NCBI RefSeq assembly: GCF_000425405.1
Contig: NZ_AUDJ01000002.1
Coordinates: 62,001-126,000, forward strand
Direction of reading: 5' to 3'
DNA length: 64,000 nt
From: Ferrimonas kyonanensis DSM 18153
Lineage (GTDB): Bacteria > Pseudomonadota > Gammaproteobacteria > Enterobacterales > Shewanellaceae
A program made the translations under genes and the position numbers. Of this stretch, positions 16,033-24,866 are shown piece after piece (within the stretch, counting starts at the first letter, position 1; each line of letters opens with the position of its first letter). Under the pieces are notes generated by a model. That model searched no databases, had not been told where the DNA came from, and was given only the letters and a program-made list of their open reading frames with translations.

Positions 16033-17845
16033 TACCGAGGCTCTGAGCCGTTACCTAAGCGCCAGCCACCCACAACTGGGGCCTCTGGTGTCCGTTACCC
16101 CTTTTGACGGTGGGGCCTCCAACCTGACCTTTAAGCTGGTCTGCGATCAGCAGTCTCTGGTGCTGCGGATGCCTCCGCCGGGCACCAAGGCCGCCAGCGC
16201 CCATGACATGGGCCGGGAGGTGCGGATGCTGCGCGCCATTGCGCCGCAGTTCAGTAAAGTCCCGACGGTCTTGGGCTACTGCGAAGACCCTGTGATTCTT
16301 GGGCAGCCGTTTTACTTAATGAGTTATGAGGCTGGCACCATTTTGAGGAAGAATCTGCCTAAGGATCTGGGGTTGTCCAGAGTGCAGGCCGGCGAGTTAT
16401 GCCGTTCCATGGTCGATACCCTGGTGGCACTGCACCGCATCGATACCTCCAGTGAATCGATGGCGTCGTTGGGGCGGCCACAGGGGTACGTAAACCGCCA
16501 AGTTGAGGGCTGGAGTCGCCGTTATCGCAATGCCGTCACTCCGGGCGCACGCAGCGGCCGACGGGTGATGCAGTGGCTGGCAGACAATCAGCCCGAGGAC
16601 AGCTTGCGGCCGGCGCTGATCCACAATGATTTTAAGTTCGATAATCTGGTACTGAGCCCCGCCGATCCCACAGAGATTATCTCGGTGCTGGACTGGGAGA
16701 TGGCGACCCTGGGGGATCCACTGATGGATCTCGGCTGCGCCCTGGCGTACTGGATTGAGGCCGGCGATGAGCCGGAGTTGAAGCTGCTGCGGCAGTTGCC
16801 GACCCACCTGCCGGGTATGTGGACCCGGGAACAGATCGTGGCCTATTACGGCCAGCAGACCGGGCTGGATGTGAGTCAGTTCGGGTTTTATTACGTGTTT
16901 GGCCTGTTCCGGCTGGCGGTGATCGTGCAGCAGATCTGGTATCGCTATGTGGAAGGCAGCCGTAAGCACCCGGCGTTTGCCCGCTTCGGTGAGCTGGCGG
17001 CCCGCCTGATGGATCAGGCGGCCACCAACATCGACCGTTTAGCCTCGGCGCAGCAACGTCATGAGCAGCTGCAGAAGATCACCCAGCCCGGATTGTTGCA
17101 GCTGCAGGGTAAGGTGGCGCTGATCACCGGCGCCAGCCGCGGGATTGGCGAGGCGGTGGCTCGGCTGTACGCCGCTCATGGCGCCCGGGTGATCCTCTCC
17201 AGTCGCGATCAGCAGGCGCTGGATGCGGTGGCTGCCTCGATTCGCGATCAGGGCGGTCAGGCCGAAGGCATCGCCTGCCACGGCGGCGACATCGACCAGG
17301 CCAAGGCGCTGTTTGCCACCATTGAACAGCGTTATGGCCGCCTGGATATTCTGGTCAATAACGCCGCCGCCAACCCCTATTTTGGCCACATTCTGGATAC
17401 GCCCCAGGAAGCGCTGAACAAGACCGTACAGGTGAATCTGGCTGGCTATTTCTGTTTTGCCCAGCTGGCGGGGCAGATGATGCGTGAGCAGGGGGGCGGG
17501 GTGATCATCAATACCGCCTCGGTCAACGGCAAGCAGCCGGCGCCGGGGCAGGGGATTTACTCCATCACCAAGGCGGCGGTCAACAGCATGACGGCGGCGT
17601 TTGCCAAGGAGTGTGCCCAGTACAACATTCGTGTCAATGCGGTGTTGCCGGGCCTCACCGAAACCAAGTTTGCCTCGGCCCTGACCGACAACCCGATGCT
17701 GCTGAAACAGATATTGCCGCTGATCCCACAGGGGCGCAGTGCGGTGCCGGAAGAGATCGCCCCGGCATTCCTGTTCCTGGCCTCCGATGCGGCGGCCTAC
17801 ATTACCGGTATTGAATTGCCTGTGGATGGCGGTTATCTGGCTTAA
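16007..17845 (+). CDS. Phosphotransferase (APH-like)/SDR fusion protein
   Basis: A 612-residue fusion. Residues about 20-340 form an aminoglycoside-phosphotransferase-like kinase of the ACAD10/11 type: FDGGASNLTFKLV, the catalytic loop LIHNDFKFDNLVL and metal-binding VLDWEMATLGDPLMDLG. Residues about 360-612 form a complete SDR: TGASRGIGEAVARLY, NNAAANPYFGH, catalytic YSITKAAV, and terminal GIELPVDGGYLA. The ATG at 16007 follows GGAGAG. In most relatives these are separate genes. Together with the acyl-CoA dehydrogenase it would phosphorylate, dehydrogenate or reduce a hydroxyacyl-CoA (inference from human ACAD10/11). Confidence 0.9.
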   Translation: MTAPSLPFDTEALSRYLSASHPQLGPLVSVTPFDGGASNLTFKLVCDQQSLVLRMPPPGTKAASAHDMGREVRMLRAIAPQFSKVPTVLGYCEDPVILGQPFYLMSYEAGTILRKNLPKDLGLSRVQAGELCRSMVDTLVALHRIDTSSESMASLGRPQGYVNRQVEGWSRRYRNAVTPGARSGRRVMQWLADNQPEDSLRPALIHNDFKFDNLVLSPADPTEIISVLDWEMATLGDPLMDLGCALAYWIEAGDEPELKLLRQLPTHLPGMWTREQIVAYYGQQTGLDVSQFGFYYVFGLFRLAVIVQQIWYRYVEGSRKHPAFARFGELAARLMDQAATNIDRLASAQQRHEQLQKITQPGLLQLQGKVALITGASRGIGEAVARLYAAHGARVILSSRDQQALDAVAASIRDQGGQAEGIACHGGDIDQAKALFATIEQRYGRLDILVNNAAANPYFGHILDTPQEALNKTVQVNLAGYFCFAQLAGQMMREQGGGVIINTASVNGKQPAPGQGIYSITKAAVNSMTAAFAKECAQYNIRVNAVLPGLTETKFASALTDNPMLLKQILPLIPQGRSAVPEEIAPAFLFLASDAAAYITGIELPVDGGYLA

Positions 17846-17849
17846 CAGA

Positions 17850-17863
17850 CTGAACCGGTTCAG
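17850..17863. promoter_or_regulatory. Perfect 14-base palindrome before blc
   Basis: CTGAACCGGTTCAG lies between the fusion-gene stop and the lipocalin start. No T-tract follows on either strand, so it is more likely an operator than a terminator. Nothing links it to a specific regulator. Confidence 0.4.
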
Positions 17864-17905
17864 GATTACTCTCGTAGTCCGGTGAAAGAACACTAGGAGC
17901 AGACG

Positions 17906-18430
17906 ATGACAGGTCGCTGGGTAATATTGGTGAGCCTACTGATGCTGGCCGGGTGCACTTCGGTGCCAACTGGCGTCACTCCGGTTCAGGGATTTGAACT
18001 GGAGCGCTATTTGGGCACCTGGCACGAGGTGGCCCGGTTAGACCACAGCTTCGAGCGGGGGCTGAGTGATGTCAGTGCTCACTATTCCCGTCGAGATGAC
18101 GGCGGCGTACGGGTGCTCAACCGTGGCATCGACAGCAGCAGTGGTGACATCAGTGAAGCCGAAGGCCGAGCCTATTTCGTCGGCGAATCGACCACCGGTC
18201 ATCTTAAAGTCTCCTTCTTCGGCCCCTTCTATGGCGCCTATGTGGTGTTTGAGCTGGACCCGGACTATCAATACGCCTTTGTCAGCGGTTACAACCGTGA
18301 CTATCTGTGGTTGCTGGCCCGTACTCCACAGGTGTCAGAGTCGGTGATGCAGGCCTTTCGAAGCCGCGCCACTGAACTGGGGTTTGACCTGTCCGGGCTG
18401 ATTGTCAGCCCGGCAGCGGCCACAGACTGA
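17906..18430 (+). CDS. blc: Outer-membrane lipocalin Blc
   Basis: A 174-residue lipoprotein. The signal ends in a lipobox LMLAGC (Cys near residue 17). The lipocalin GxW motif is in YLGTWHEVARLDHSFERGL, followed by an eight-stranded barrel; SFFGPFYGAYVV and YLWLLARTP match E. coli Blc. It binds lysophospholipids at the outer membrane. RBS AGGAG 6 bases before the ATG. Confidence 0.93.
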   Translation: MTGRWVILVSLLMLAGCTSVPTGVTPVQGFELERYLGTWHEVARLDHSFERGLSDVSAHYSRRDDGGVRVLNRGIDSSSGDISEAEGRAYFVGESTTGHLKVSFFGPFYGAYVVFELDPDYQYAFVSGYNRDYLWLLARTPQVSESVMQAFRSRATELGFDLSGLIVSPAAATD

Positions 18431-18438
18431 ATCCTGGC

Positions 18439-19062
18439 TCAGGGCGAGGGGGTTGCTGAGGCGGTTGTGAGCGAAGGCATCGGGGTAAATCCCATCCCCT
18501 GTTTGATGCGCGCCAGGTTGTCGGCAGAGGTGAGGGTTTCCACCACGGTAAAGGCCACCTCCATGGCGGTGGCAGGGCTGGTGGAAGTAATGATGTTGCC
18601 GTCTACGACCAGCGGTTGTTGCAGTACCCGCACCCCCAGTTCCCGCATCTGCTGCTGGCGTTTTTCACTGAGTTGATAGGTGGTGGCGGTGCGCCCTTTG
18701 AGCACGCCGCTTTTGGCGATGGGCAAGGCGCCGACACACACCGAGGCGATCAGCTTGTTGTGGCGGTCGAAGGCGCGGATCAGACTCAGCAGTCGCTCGT
18801 CGAAGGCATCCTCATAGAAACCGGCCCGGCTCATGCCGCCGGGGATCAGCAGGGCATCAAAGTCATCGACGTCGATGTCATCAAACGGCCGCTCTGGCTC
18901 GATGGTAAAATTCCAGCCGCAGCGGATTTTCTGGTGAAACCCGGTGGTAACCAGCTGGATCGGCTCCAGCCCGTAGGTGGTGGTCCAGCCCAGGGCATCG
19001 GTAAACACACTGGCTTCGTATTCCTCCAACCCCTGACACAGAAACAGCAGCGCTTTTTTCAT
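18439..19062 (-). CDS. DJ-1/PfpI family protein
   Basis: A 207-residue DJ-1 superfamily protein: KKALLFLCQGLEEYE carries the conserved Glu, and the nucleophilic elbow is ASVCVGALPIAKSGVLKG (Cys near residue 109). PGGMSRAGFYED forms the anion loop. Members are chaperones, glyoxalases or proteases; which applies here is unknown. Convergent with blc (8 bases apart). Confidence 0.88.
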   Translation of the reverse strand: MKKALLFLCQGLEEYEASVFTDALGWTTTYGLEPIQLVTTGFHQKIRCGWNFTIEPERPFDDIDVDDFDALLIPGGMSRAGFYEDAFDERLLSLIRAFDRHNKLIASVCVGALPIAKSGVLKGRTATTYQLSEKRQQQMRELGVRVLQQPLVVDGNIITSTSPATAMEVAFTVVETLTSADNLARIKQGMGFTPMPSLTTASATPSP

Positions 19063-19184
19063 CGACTTGGCTCAATTTAGGTAGATGCAAAGGCGTCACT
19101 CTACCCCAATAATCGCCTGGAAACTGCGAGCGTCGGCTAACTGCGCTCGATATCGGCTTTGATTGGGCCTTATCGATGGCTCGG

Positions 19185-20471
19185 CTATCGATACTGCGCG
19201 CAGTTGAGTGCGCGGTTTCGGCGAGTGTATTCCATCATCTGTCTCGAAACCCGCTCTAAGTCTTCGGAGGTGTAGCTACCTGAATTACGACCCATCTCTA
19301 TCATCGTCTGGCTGAGCGCCTTGAGCTCACGACTTAACTGGTCGCGCTGCTGTCGGCATTGGGTGTATCGGGGATTGGGTTGACGGCGCACCGGCTGGGT
19401 CACCGGCGCCGCCGCTTTGGGCTGTGCCGTGCGTTGCTGCGACACTCGCTGCTGCTGTTGACGAGCCTGTTGCCGGCGCTGGTTTTGTTGGTTGATCTCG
19501 GCCACCACGGTGTCGCGAGTCTGCTGATAGCTAGTGTGGCTCTGCTGCGAGTACCAGCGCTGTTTTTGCTGTTTCAGCCGCTGCGGCGTGCCGAGTTGAT
19601 GCAAGCGAATCAGGCCGTTGGCCCGGTTCAGGGCGGCGCGCTGCGTTGGTGAGGCATCAAACTGCAGCAGTGCTTGGTCCAGAGAGCTGAGCGCGCCGGT
19701 AGTGATTAGGCCCAGTTCGGTCAGGGATTTGGCCATTAGAAATTTCGACAGCGCATGAACCGGAAGCTCTCGTTTTATTCGATTGGCACTCCGGGTAATC
19801 AACAGGATTTTTTGATGGGGCGTGGCCCCTTGTCGATAGGCGGAGACCAGGTCGGTAACCAGAGTCTTGTCTGCGGTCATTCGGCTGAGTTTTCGGTTCA
19901 GGGCAAAGATGTCCTGCACTTCACGGAACTTGCGTTTCGCCAGCTCATAGGCGGCGCGCTTGGCTACCCGAGAGGCCTCGGCTTTGAGTTGCCGTTGGGC
20001 CAGGTTTCGCAGATAGACCTGGTCGGCTCGCGGTTTGGACGGGCCCGGGGCCGGTGCTATGGCGATACGGGTTCGGGCAGCCTGTTGTTGTTGCTGCTGT
20101 TGTTGACGTTGTCGCCGTTTGGCCTCAAATACCGAATTGCGGCAGTCGGTCAGCTGTTGAGTGCGTTGCCGGGCAAAACGGCCGCTACTCAGGGCCGACA
20201 TGTTGGTGTGCAGGGTTTCACAGCGGCCGCAGCTGCAGGCGCCGCCACGAGCCTGTTTGCAGGACTTGTGTCGATTCAGGCAATGGTGATGGCGCCGAGT
20301 AACCTCGTCGATGATGGCTTTCCACTCTTGCTGTAAGGCCTGGCACTGACTGAGGTCCCAGGGGGCAACGGGGCCAATGGGTAAGCGGACGGTTTCCCGG
20401 GCGTGTGCGGACGCCATGGTGAGCAAACCTGCGATACAGAGCAGCAGGCAGCCGCGCATTACCAGCCTCAT
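19185..20471 (-). CDS. Secreted Gln/Arg-rich coiled-coil protein, unknown
   Basis: A 428-residue protein with a signal peptide (residues 1-24, cleavage near SAHA-RE). Six cysteines cluster around residues 61-85 (CLNRHKSCKQARGGACSCGRC), suggesting a disulfide- or metal-bound knot. Two polyglutamine-rich coiled stretches follow (about 115-128 and 325-345), separated by helical segments. No family recognised. It lies 15 bases after the ankyrin gene and is probably co-transcribed with it. Confidence 0.65.
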   Translation of the reverse strand: MRLVMRGCLLLCIAGLLTMASAHARETVRLPIGPVAPWDLSQCQALQQEWKAIIDEVTRRHHHCLNRHKSCKQARGGACSCGRCETLHTNMSALSSGRFARQRTQQLTDCRNSVFEAKRRQRQQQQQQQQAARTRIAIAPAPGPSKPRADQVYLRNLAQRQLKAEASRVAKRAAYELAKRKFREVQDIFALNRKLSRMTADKTLVTDLVSAYRQGATPHQKILLITRSANRIKRELPVHALSKFLMAKSLTELGLITTGALSSLDQALLQFDASPTQRAALNRANGLIRLHQLGTPQRLKQQKQRWYSQQSHTSYQQTRDTVVAEINQQNQRRQQARQQQQRVSQQRTAQPKAAAPVTQPVRRQPNPRYTQCRQQRDQLSRELKALSQTMIEMGRNSGSYTSEDLERVSRQMMEYTRRNRALNCAQYR

Positions 20472-20486
20472 TCGCTTACCTCCCCT

Positions 20487-22298
20487 CTAGTCGACATATC
20501 GAATGGTGATCCGGGTGCTATTACCAAACTCTTTCTTTCTAAAGTACTGATGTTTTAGATTCTTGCCGTCACAGCTGCGGGGATAGGAGAATTGAAACGG
20601 GTCCACCATGTCGATGCAGAACGGATTCTGTTTGTTGTTGGATTGCCATTTGATATTGCCGCTCTGAGTCCAGACATAGACGTCGTAGTCCGATTTAATG
20701 TCAAAACGTCGGCAGCGGTTCTTCTCGGTTTTGTACCAGCCGCGGCTGCTGGATTGCTGGGTTCTTCTGTGAGTGATGGCGATGGCGGTCCACAGGGCCG
20801 CTTTGCTGCTGATGTTGCACACAAATACGCCGTCTCGATTCTTCTGGTACAGGAAGTTGGTAAGCAGTTGGTGAGACATGCCATCGGTAGAGGGGTGGTC
20901 CTTGGCCAGCTGCGATAATGCGAGACGAGTTTGATTGCCAAATACGCCGTCCGGTTTGCCCGCCGGGTATTGGGCGTACAACAACTCTCGTTGCAGTTGT
21001 TTGGTTTGGTACTGCAACTGCTCCGTCAGGGTGTTGGCTAAGGCCGAATGCCCCCGCTGTTGCGCCAGTTGCGGCAGGCCAACGCCTTTAACCCGAATCT
21101 CCAATGGGGCCCGGGCACGAATCAGCGTGTCGGCAGTGAGGCCGTGTCCGTTGATGACGGCTAAGGCCAGCGCCGAGGCTCCATCGGGGGCGGTGGCGTA
21201 GATCGAGGATGGCGAGCGTTTCAGAATGACGTCCACCATTTCGGTATTGCCCCGGTATGCGGCGTGCATCAGAGGCGTCCAGCCTTGATCGTCGTCATCC
21301 AGCAGTTGTTGTTCGCTCACCTTCAACGTCGCCATAAACTGGCCGATATCGTCACTGAAAATGGCGTCCATCAGGCTGGGGTTATTGTCCCGATGGCCGG
21401 TCGGTTCCAGGTGAGCGGCAAGCTGTTGATGCCCGGCTAGGCTGGCCAGATCATAGGCGGTCAGCCCCTGCTGGTTGGTGAGGCTCTGATCCAGCTGCGG
21501 GTTAGCGGATAGCAGCGCCTTTGCCGCTTCGATGGCGTTTTGGCTGGCGGCGAACATCAGGGGCGTAAAGCCGGTGGGGGTCTGGCTGTTGGGGCGGGAG
21601 CCGGCGCGGAGTAGAACGGTGACGGCCTGGCCCTGGTCGCTGGCGGCGGCATGGTGAAGCGGGGACCAGCCTTCCCGGTCGATTGCATTTGGATCCGCGT
21701 TGTCGTCAATGAGTTGCTGAAGTCGGTCAAGCTCTCCGCCAGCGGCGGCTCCCATCAGTGCCTGGCTGGCTTCAAGTTGAGTGAGCCGAGCCTGCAGGGC
21801 GTCGGCGGCGTTCGGGTCAAACAGGGTCAACAGCCCGGGGTTACCACTGCTTTGTGCCAGTTCGGTCAACGAGAAGCGGTCTTCGCCAAGGGTCACCATG
21901 GCGTGAGGGTCGGCGCCGGCATCAAGCAGCGCCTGAGTGGATGGAATGTCTTCGGCGAGCAAAGCAAGCGCCAGAGGCACCATGCCGCTGGAGGTGATTC
22001 GGTTGGGGTCGGCGTCGTGGCCCAGCAACAGTGTCACCATCTCGGCGTTGCCGTTGATTAAGGCCAGTTCCAGCGCGGTGGTGCTGTCAGAGTCTGAGAC
22101 CGAAGCCAGCTGGCCGGAATCGAGAGCGTGTTGCGCCTGCTGCAGGTCATTGAGGGCAATGGCTTCAACAAGATCGTACTCAAATTCAATGCCGGGCTCG
22201 GGCGGCGGTGAGTCGAAACGCTCCTCCAGGCTATGCCATTGGCTGCCTAAAACGAAGCCGATCAACAACGTAACCAGAGGCACTACGAACGGGTTCAT
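20487..22298 (-). CDS. Ankyrin-repeat envelope protein with PG-binding-like and DUF1036-like domains
   Basis: A 603-residue protein with an N-terminal membrane anchor (residues 2-20, MNPFVVPLVTLLIGFVLGSQ). About ten ankyrin repeats follow (ALELALINGNAEMVTLLLGHDADPN type, about 40-430). Then comes a segment, YAQYPAGKPDGVFGNQTRLA, of peptidoglycan-binding-1 form (xPDGxFGxxTxxA). The C-terminus, FVCNISSKAALWTAIA with SRGWYKTEKNRC, resembles DUF1036. The ATG at 22296-22298 gives a proper signal anchor; an upstream in-frame ATG adds only six residues. Likely periplasmic scaffold; partner protein downstream. Confidence 0.8.
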   Translation of the reverse strand: MNPFVVPLVTLLIGFVLGSQWHSLEERFDSPPPEPGIEFEYDLVEAIALNDLQQAQHALDSGQLASVSDSDSTTALELALINGNAEMVTLLLGHDADPNRITSSGMVPLALALLAEDIPSTQALLDAGADPHAMVTLGEDRFSLTELAQSSGNPGLLTLFDPNAADALQARLTQLEASQALMGAAAGGELDRLQQLIDDNADPNAIDREGWSPLHHAAASDQGQAVTVLLRAGSRPNSQTPTGFTPLMFAASQNAIEAAKALLSANPQLDQSLTNQQGLTAYDLASLAGHQQLAAHLEPTGHRDNNPSLMDAIFSDDIGQFMATLKVSEQQLLDDDDQGWTPLMHAAYRGNTEMVDVILKRSPSSIYATAPDGASALALAVINGHGLTADTLIRARAPLEIRVKGVGLPQLAQQRGHSALANTLTEQLQYQTKQLQRELLYAQYPAGKPDGVFGNQTRLALSQLAKDHPSTDGMSHQLLTNFLYQKNRDGVFVCNISSKAALWTAIAITHRRTQQSSSRGWYKTEKNRCRRFDIKSDYDVYVWTQSGNIKWQSNNKQNPFCIDMVDPFQFSYPRSCDGKNLKHQYFRKKEFGNSTRITIRYVD

Positions 22299-22418
22299 AG
22301 TCGGCGTCCTGTACAACCAGAAATCAAGACAACATTGAAGTAACCACAGTGTCTTTGTGGCAATTGATTGAGGCTAGTTCAGGTTGTTTGACCGGTCAAG
22401 GATCGCCGAATGGCTGAA

Positions 22419-22440
22419 AGGACGGGGGGCGCCCCGTCCT
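22419..22440 (-). terminator. Weak hairpin after redoxin gene
   Basis: Nine-base arms AGGACGGGG and CCCCGTCCT with a GGCG loop. On the minus strand only TTTC follows, so termination would be weak. Confidence 0.45.
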
Positions 22441-22450
22441 GGTTTCATGA

Positions 22451-23005
22451 TTATTCGTCACTGCGCCACTTGATGGAGCAGCCCATACTGGGGTGCTGAG
22501 TCTGCGGGCCGGTGCCGCTGGCGGCGACCTGGCGCATGGCATTGAGCAGCTCTGGGGTGCGCTTGGCCGGGTCGTCCATGCGGGCATCGTCCAGTCGGCC
22601 CCGGTATTGCAGTTGCCCCTGGGCATTAAAGCCAAAGAAGTCTGGCGTGCACACGGCGCCAAAGGCTTTGCCAACGTGCTGGTCTTCATCCACCAGGTAC
22701 AGGAACGGCAGCTTGTGCTGGCGGCTAAAGGCCACCATGTTGTCGGGGGAATCCGCCGGGTACTCCTGGTAGTCGTTGCTCATTACTGCCACCACGTTGA
22801 CCCCTTCGGCCATCAGTTGGCGGCAGTCCTCGGTCAGGCGGTCGATGATCTTTTGCACATAGGGGCAGTGGTTGCAGATGAACATCACCAGCAGCCCCTT
22901 GTCGCCCAGTTGTTCACTCAGGGTAAAGGGGATGCCGTGGGGATCGCTCAGGGTGAAGTCCGGAGCCGGCCAGCCGAAATTGCAGAGTGGGGTATCCAGT
23001 AACAT
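22451..23005 (-). CDS. Thioredoxin-fold redoxin family protein
   Basis: A 184-residue peroxiredoxin/TlpA-like protein without signal peptide. The family motif ICNHCPYVQKII carries a CxxC active site (residues about 44-47), and AVCTPDFFGFNAQGQLQYRG includes the cis-Pro region. Relatives are annotated as AhpC/TSA-domain or thioredoxin-family proteins of unknown substrate. Precedes a monooxygenase-like gene in the same direction 55 bases away. Confidence 0.88.
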   Translation of the reverse strand: MLLDTPLCNFGWPAPDFTLSDPHGIPFTLSEQLGDKGLLVMFICNHCPYVQKIIDRLTEDCRQLMAEGVNVVAVMSNDYQEYPADSPDNMVAFSRQHKLPFLYLVDEDQHVGKAFGAVCTPDFFGFNAQGQLQYRGRLDDARMDDPAKRTPELLNAMRQVAASGTGPQTQHPSMGCSIKWRSDE

Positions 23006-23060
23006 GGGGTCTCCTTATACGGGCGGCGCACAGGCCGCCGATGACGCGGTTTGATATCGA

Positions 23061-23351
23061 CTAGCCGATTGGGCTCATCTCATTGACGCTGAAGCTGTCG
23101 ACGGCGCCTTCGGTGGCGGCCAGGTAGTCTTTCAGGTGCTGGTTGTCCATGTGTGCCCGCCATTGTTCCCGGGAGGCCCAGTTCTCATAAAACAGGAAGT
23201 GGGCCGGGTTGTTGTTGTCCTGATGCAGATCGTAGTTGATGCAGCCGTCCTCGGTGCGGGTGGTGTCGATCAGCTTCAGCAGTTCGGTTTTGACCCGTTC
23301 AATCTGGTCGGTCTTGGCGATGATGTTGGCGACGATGGTCAGTTGAGTCAT
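23061..23351 (-). CDS. Antibiotic biosynthesis monooxygenase (ABM) family protein
   Basis: A 96-residue ferredoxin-fold protein from the ATG at 23349-23351. Motifs: TIVANIIAKTDQIERVKTEL, EDGCINYDLHQDNNNPAHFLFYENW, and HMDNQHLKDYL, as in YgiN-type quinol monooxygenases. Small cofactor-free enzymes of this family act on quinols or polyketides. Divergent from a LysR gene, with two dyads in the 103-base gap. Confidence 0.9.
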   Translation of the reverse strand: MTQLTIVANIIAKTDQIERVKTELLKLIDTTRTEDGCINYDLHQDNNNPAHFLFYENWASREQWRAHMDNQHLKDYLAATEGAVDSFSVNEMSPIG

Positions 23352-23406
23352 GGTGGGGCTCCGGTGAGGTGTTGATTGACCCATAGGTTAGACCTTGATT
23401 GCTACG

Positions 23407-23440
23407 GTTTAAACCTCATAATGTTTGATAGATTATCAAA
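23407..23440. promoter_or_regulatory. Two dyads between ABM and LysR genes
   Basis: A perfect palindrome GGTTTAAACC (23407-23416) and a perfect inverted repeat TTTGATA-gat-TATCAAA (23424-23440). Both lie in the divergent promoter region, and the second fits the LysR-box dyad shape. Centres are 20-21 bases apart (two turns), so one LysR tetramer could contact both. Confidence 0.55.
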
Positions 23441-23454
23441 AACAAGAAGATAAT

Positions 23455-24393
23455 ATGCTGACTGAAGATCTGCAGGTCATCCTCAAGGTGGCCGAATTTC
23501 GAAGCATAACCGCCGCAGCGGCCAGCCTGGACATGCGCACCGCCACCGCCAGCGCCGCCGTTAAACGGGTGGAGGCTGCATTGGGGGTGGAGCTGTTTAT
23601 TCGCACCACTCGTCATTTGCGATTGTCCACCGCCGGCGAGCGCTACATTCCCCAATGTCAGCAAGCGTTGCAGATGCTGGACCAGGCCCGGCTCAATATG
23701 AAAGATGAGCTGGCGATCGTCGATGGTGAGCTGAGGCTGGCGGTGTCGTCGGATCTGGGCCGCAACCTGGTGATGCCGTGGCTGGATGAATTTATGGACA
23801 ACCACCCTAAGCTCAGCCTGCGTGCCAGCATCGGCGACAGTAATGTCGATTTTTACCGGGATGCGGTGGACATGGCGCTGCGCTACGGTTCCCCCAGCGA
23901 TGCCAGCGTGTACGGCTTTAAGATCTGCAACGTTCCCCGGCTGCTGTGTGCCTCTCCGGAGTACCTGGCGCGCTGCGGCACCCCCACTCACCCTCAACAA
24001 CTGACCAGTCACAACGCACTGTGTTACCAGCTGCAGGACATCATTCATAACGTGTGGGAGTTTTCCGGCCCCGACGGCGATTTCAAGATTAAGATGCAGG
24101 GCAACCGGGCCAGCAACGACGGCGATCTGGTGCGGCGTTGGTGCGTGTCGGGCAAGGGGTTGGCGATAAAATCCGGTCTGGACATGGCCGATGACTTGCT
24201 GGCGGGGCGGGTGGTCAACGTGATGGCCGACTACCCGGTGGCGGCGTCGGAGCTGTGGCTGATCTGCCCCAGTCGCCAGTCCATCACGCCGGCGATGCGG
24301 CTGCTTCGGGACAGCGTCAAACACAAGTGTGCCGATCTGCTGGGGCAACTGGTAGAGCGGGGCATGGTGGATGCTGCCATTCTCGATGATTGA
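23455..24393 (+). CDS. LysR-type transcriptional regulator
   Basis: A 312-residue LysR with N-terminal helix-turn-helix (residues about 3-60, ITAAAASLDMRTATASAAVKR) and substrate-binding domain. The ATG at 23455 follows AAGAAGATA; a TTG start 30 bases earlier is possible but has no ribosome site. Divergent from the ABM/redoxin genes, which are probable targets. Confidence 0.92.
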   Translation: MLTEDLQVILKVAEFRSITAAAASLDMRTATASAAVKRVEAALGVELFIRTTRHLRLSTAGERYIPQCQQALQMLDQARLNMKDELAIVDGELRLAVSSDLGRNLVMPWLDEFMDNHPKLSLRASIGDSNVDFYRDAVDMALRYGSPSDASVYGFKICNVPRLLCASPEYLARCGTPTHPQQLTSHNALCYQLQDIIHNVWEFSGPDGDFKIKMQGNRASNDGDLVRRWCVSGKGLAIKSGLDMADDLLAGRVVNVMADYPVAASELWLICPSRQSITPAMRLLRDSVKHKCADLLGQLVERGMVDAAILDD

Positions 24394-24458
24394 GCCTGCC
24401 AAGGTTTGCAGGCTTCGGGGTGGCCGGGCCCAGGCAGGCGCCGGCCGGTAGGAGTCGC

Positions 24459-24701
24459 TTATTTCGAGCGGGTGGATTCCACCTGGCGAACCCAGTCACA
24501 GCAGATGCCTGCCTTGGCATGGTGCTTGTGAATCGCTTCGGCGTTGGGGGCCTCCAGCACGCAGTAGATCAGGTTGTCCGCCTTGCTGAACAGGATGTCG
24601 TGGTGAGTGACACCAAATTCATCTGCCGGTGCATTCTGCAGATCCTTTAGCTGCTGCTCAGTAAAGGGCTCCATTGGGTGAGTGTCGATGAACTTAGGCA
24701 T
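24459..24701 (-). CDS. DUF4242 small protein
   Basis: An 80-residue protein beginning MPKFIDTHPMEPFT with the pattern of DUF4242 (SCO4226-like, a nickel-binding ferredoxin-fold protein in Streptomyces). Two conserved elements: ILFSKADNLIYCVLEAPNAEA and IHKHHAKAGICCDWVRQVE. The His/Cys-rich segment might bind metal. The ATG at 24699-24701 is preferred over upstream frame extension. Convergent with the LysR gene and otherwise isolated. Confidence 0.85.
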   Translation of the reverse strand: MPKFIDTHPMEPFTEQQLKDLQNAPADEFGVTHHDILFSKADNLIYCVLEAPNAEAIHKHHAKAGICCDWVRQVESTRSK

Positions 24702-24866
24702 ACGTTGTTTCCTCCGTCCTTCTGGATTAGAGGCCACCGGCCTCGGCCTTGTTGGCAGAGGCCTGAGTGGCCACTGTGGCTCACGATTGCGGAACGGGAT
24801 TCAACCTATCAAAGGATAGGTCAGATCGCCGACATCGTCGCCTCCGACTGGCGTAACAACGGCGCT

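Noticed and set aside
19440-20110. Gln codon runs as a microsatellite or CRISPR-like array
   Set aside because: They are in-frame CAG/CAA codons in coiled-coil protein sequence, with no spacers.
24394-24413. GCCTGC/GCAGGC hairpin after LysR as a terminator
   Set aside because: No T-tract on either strand.
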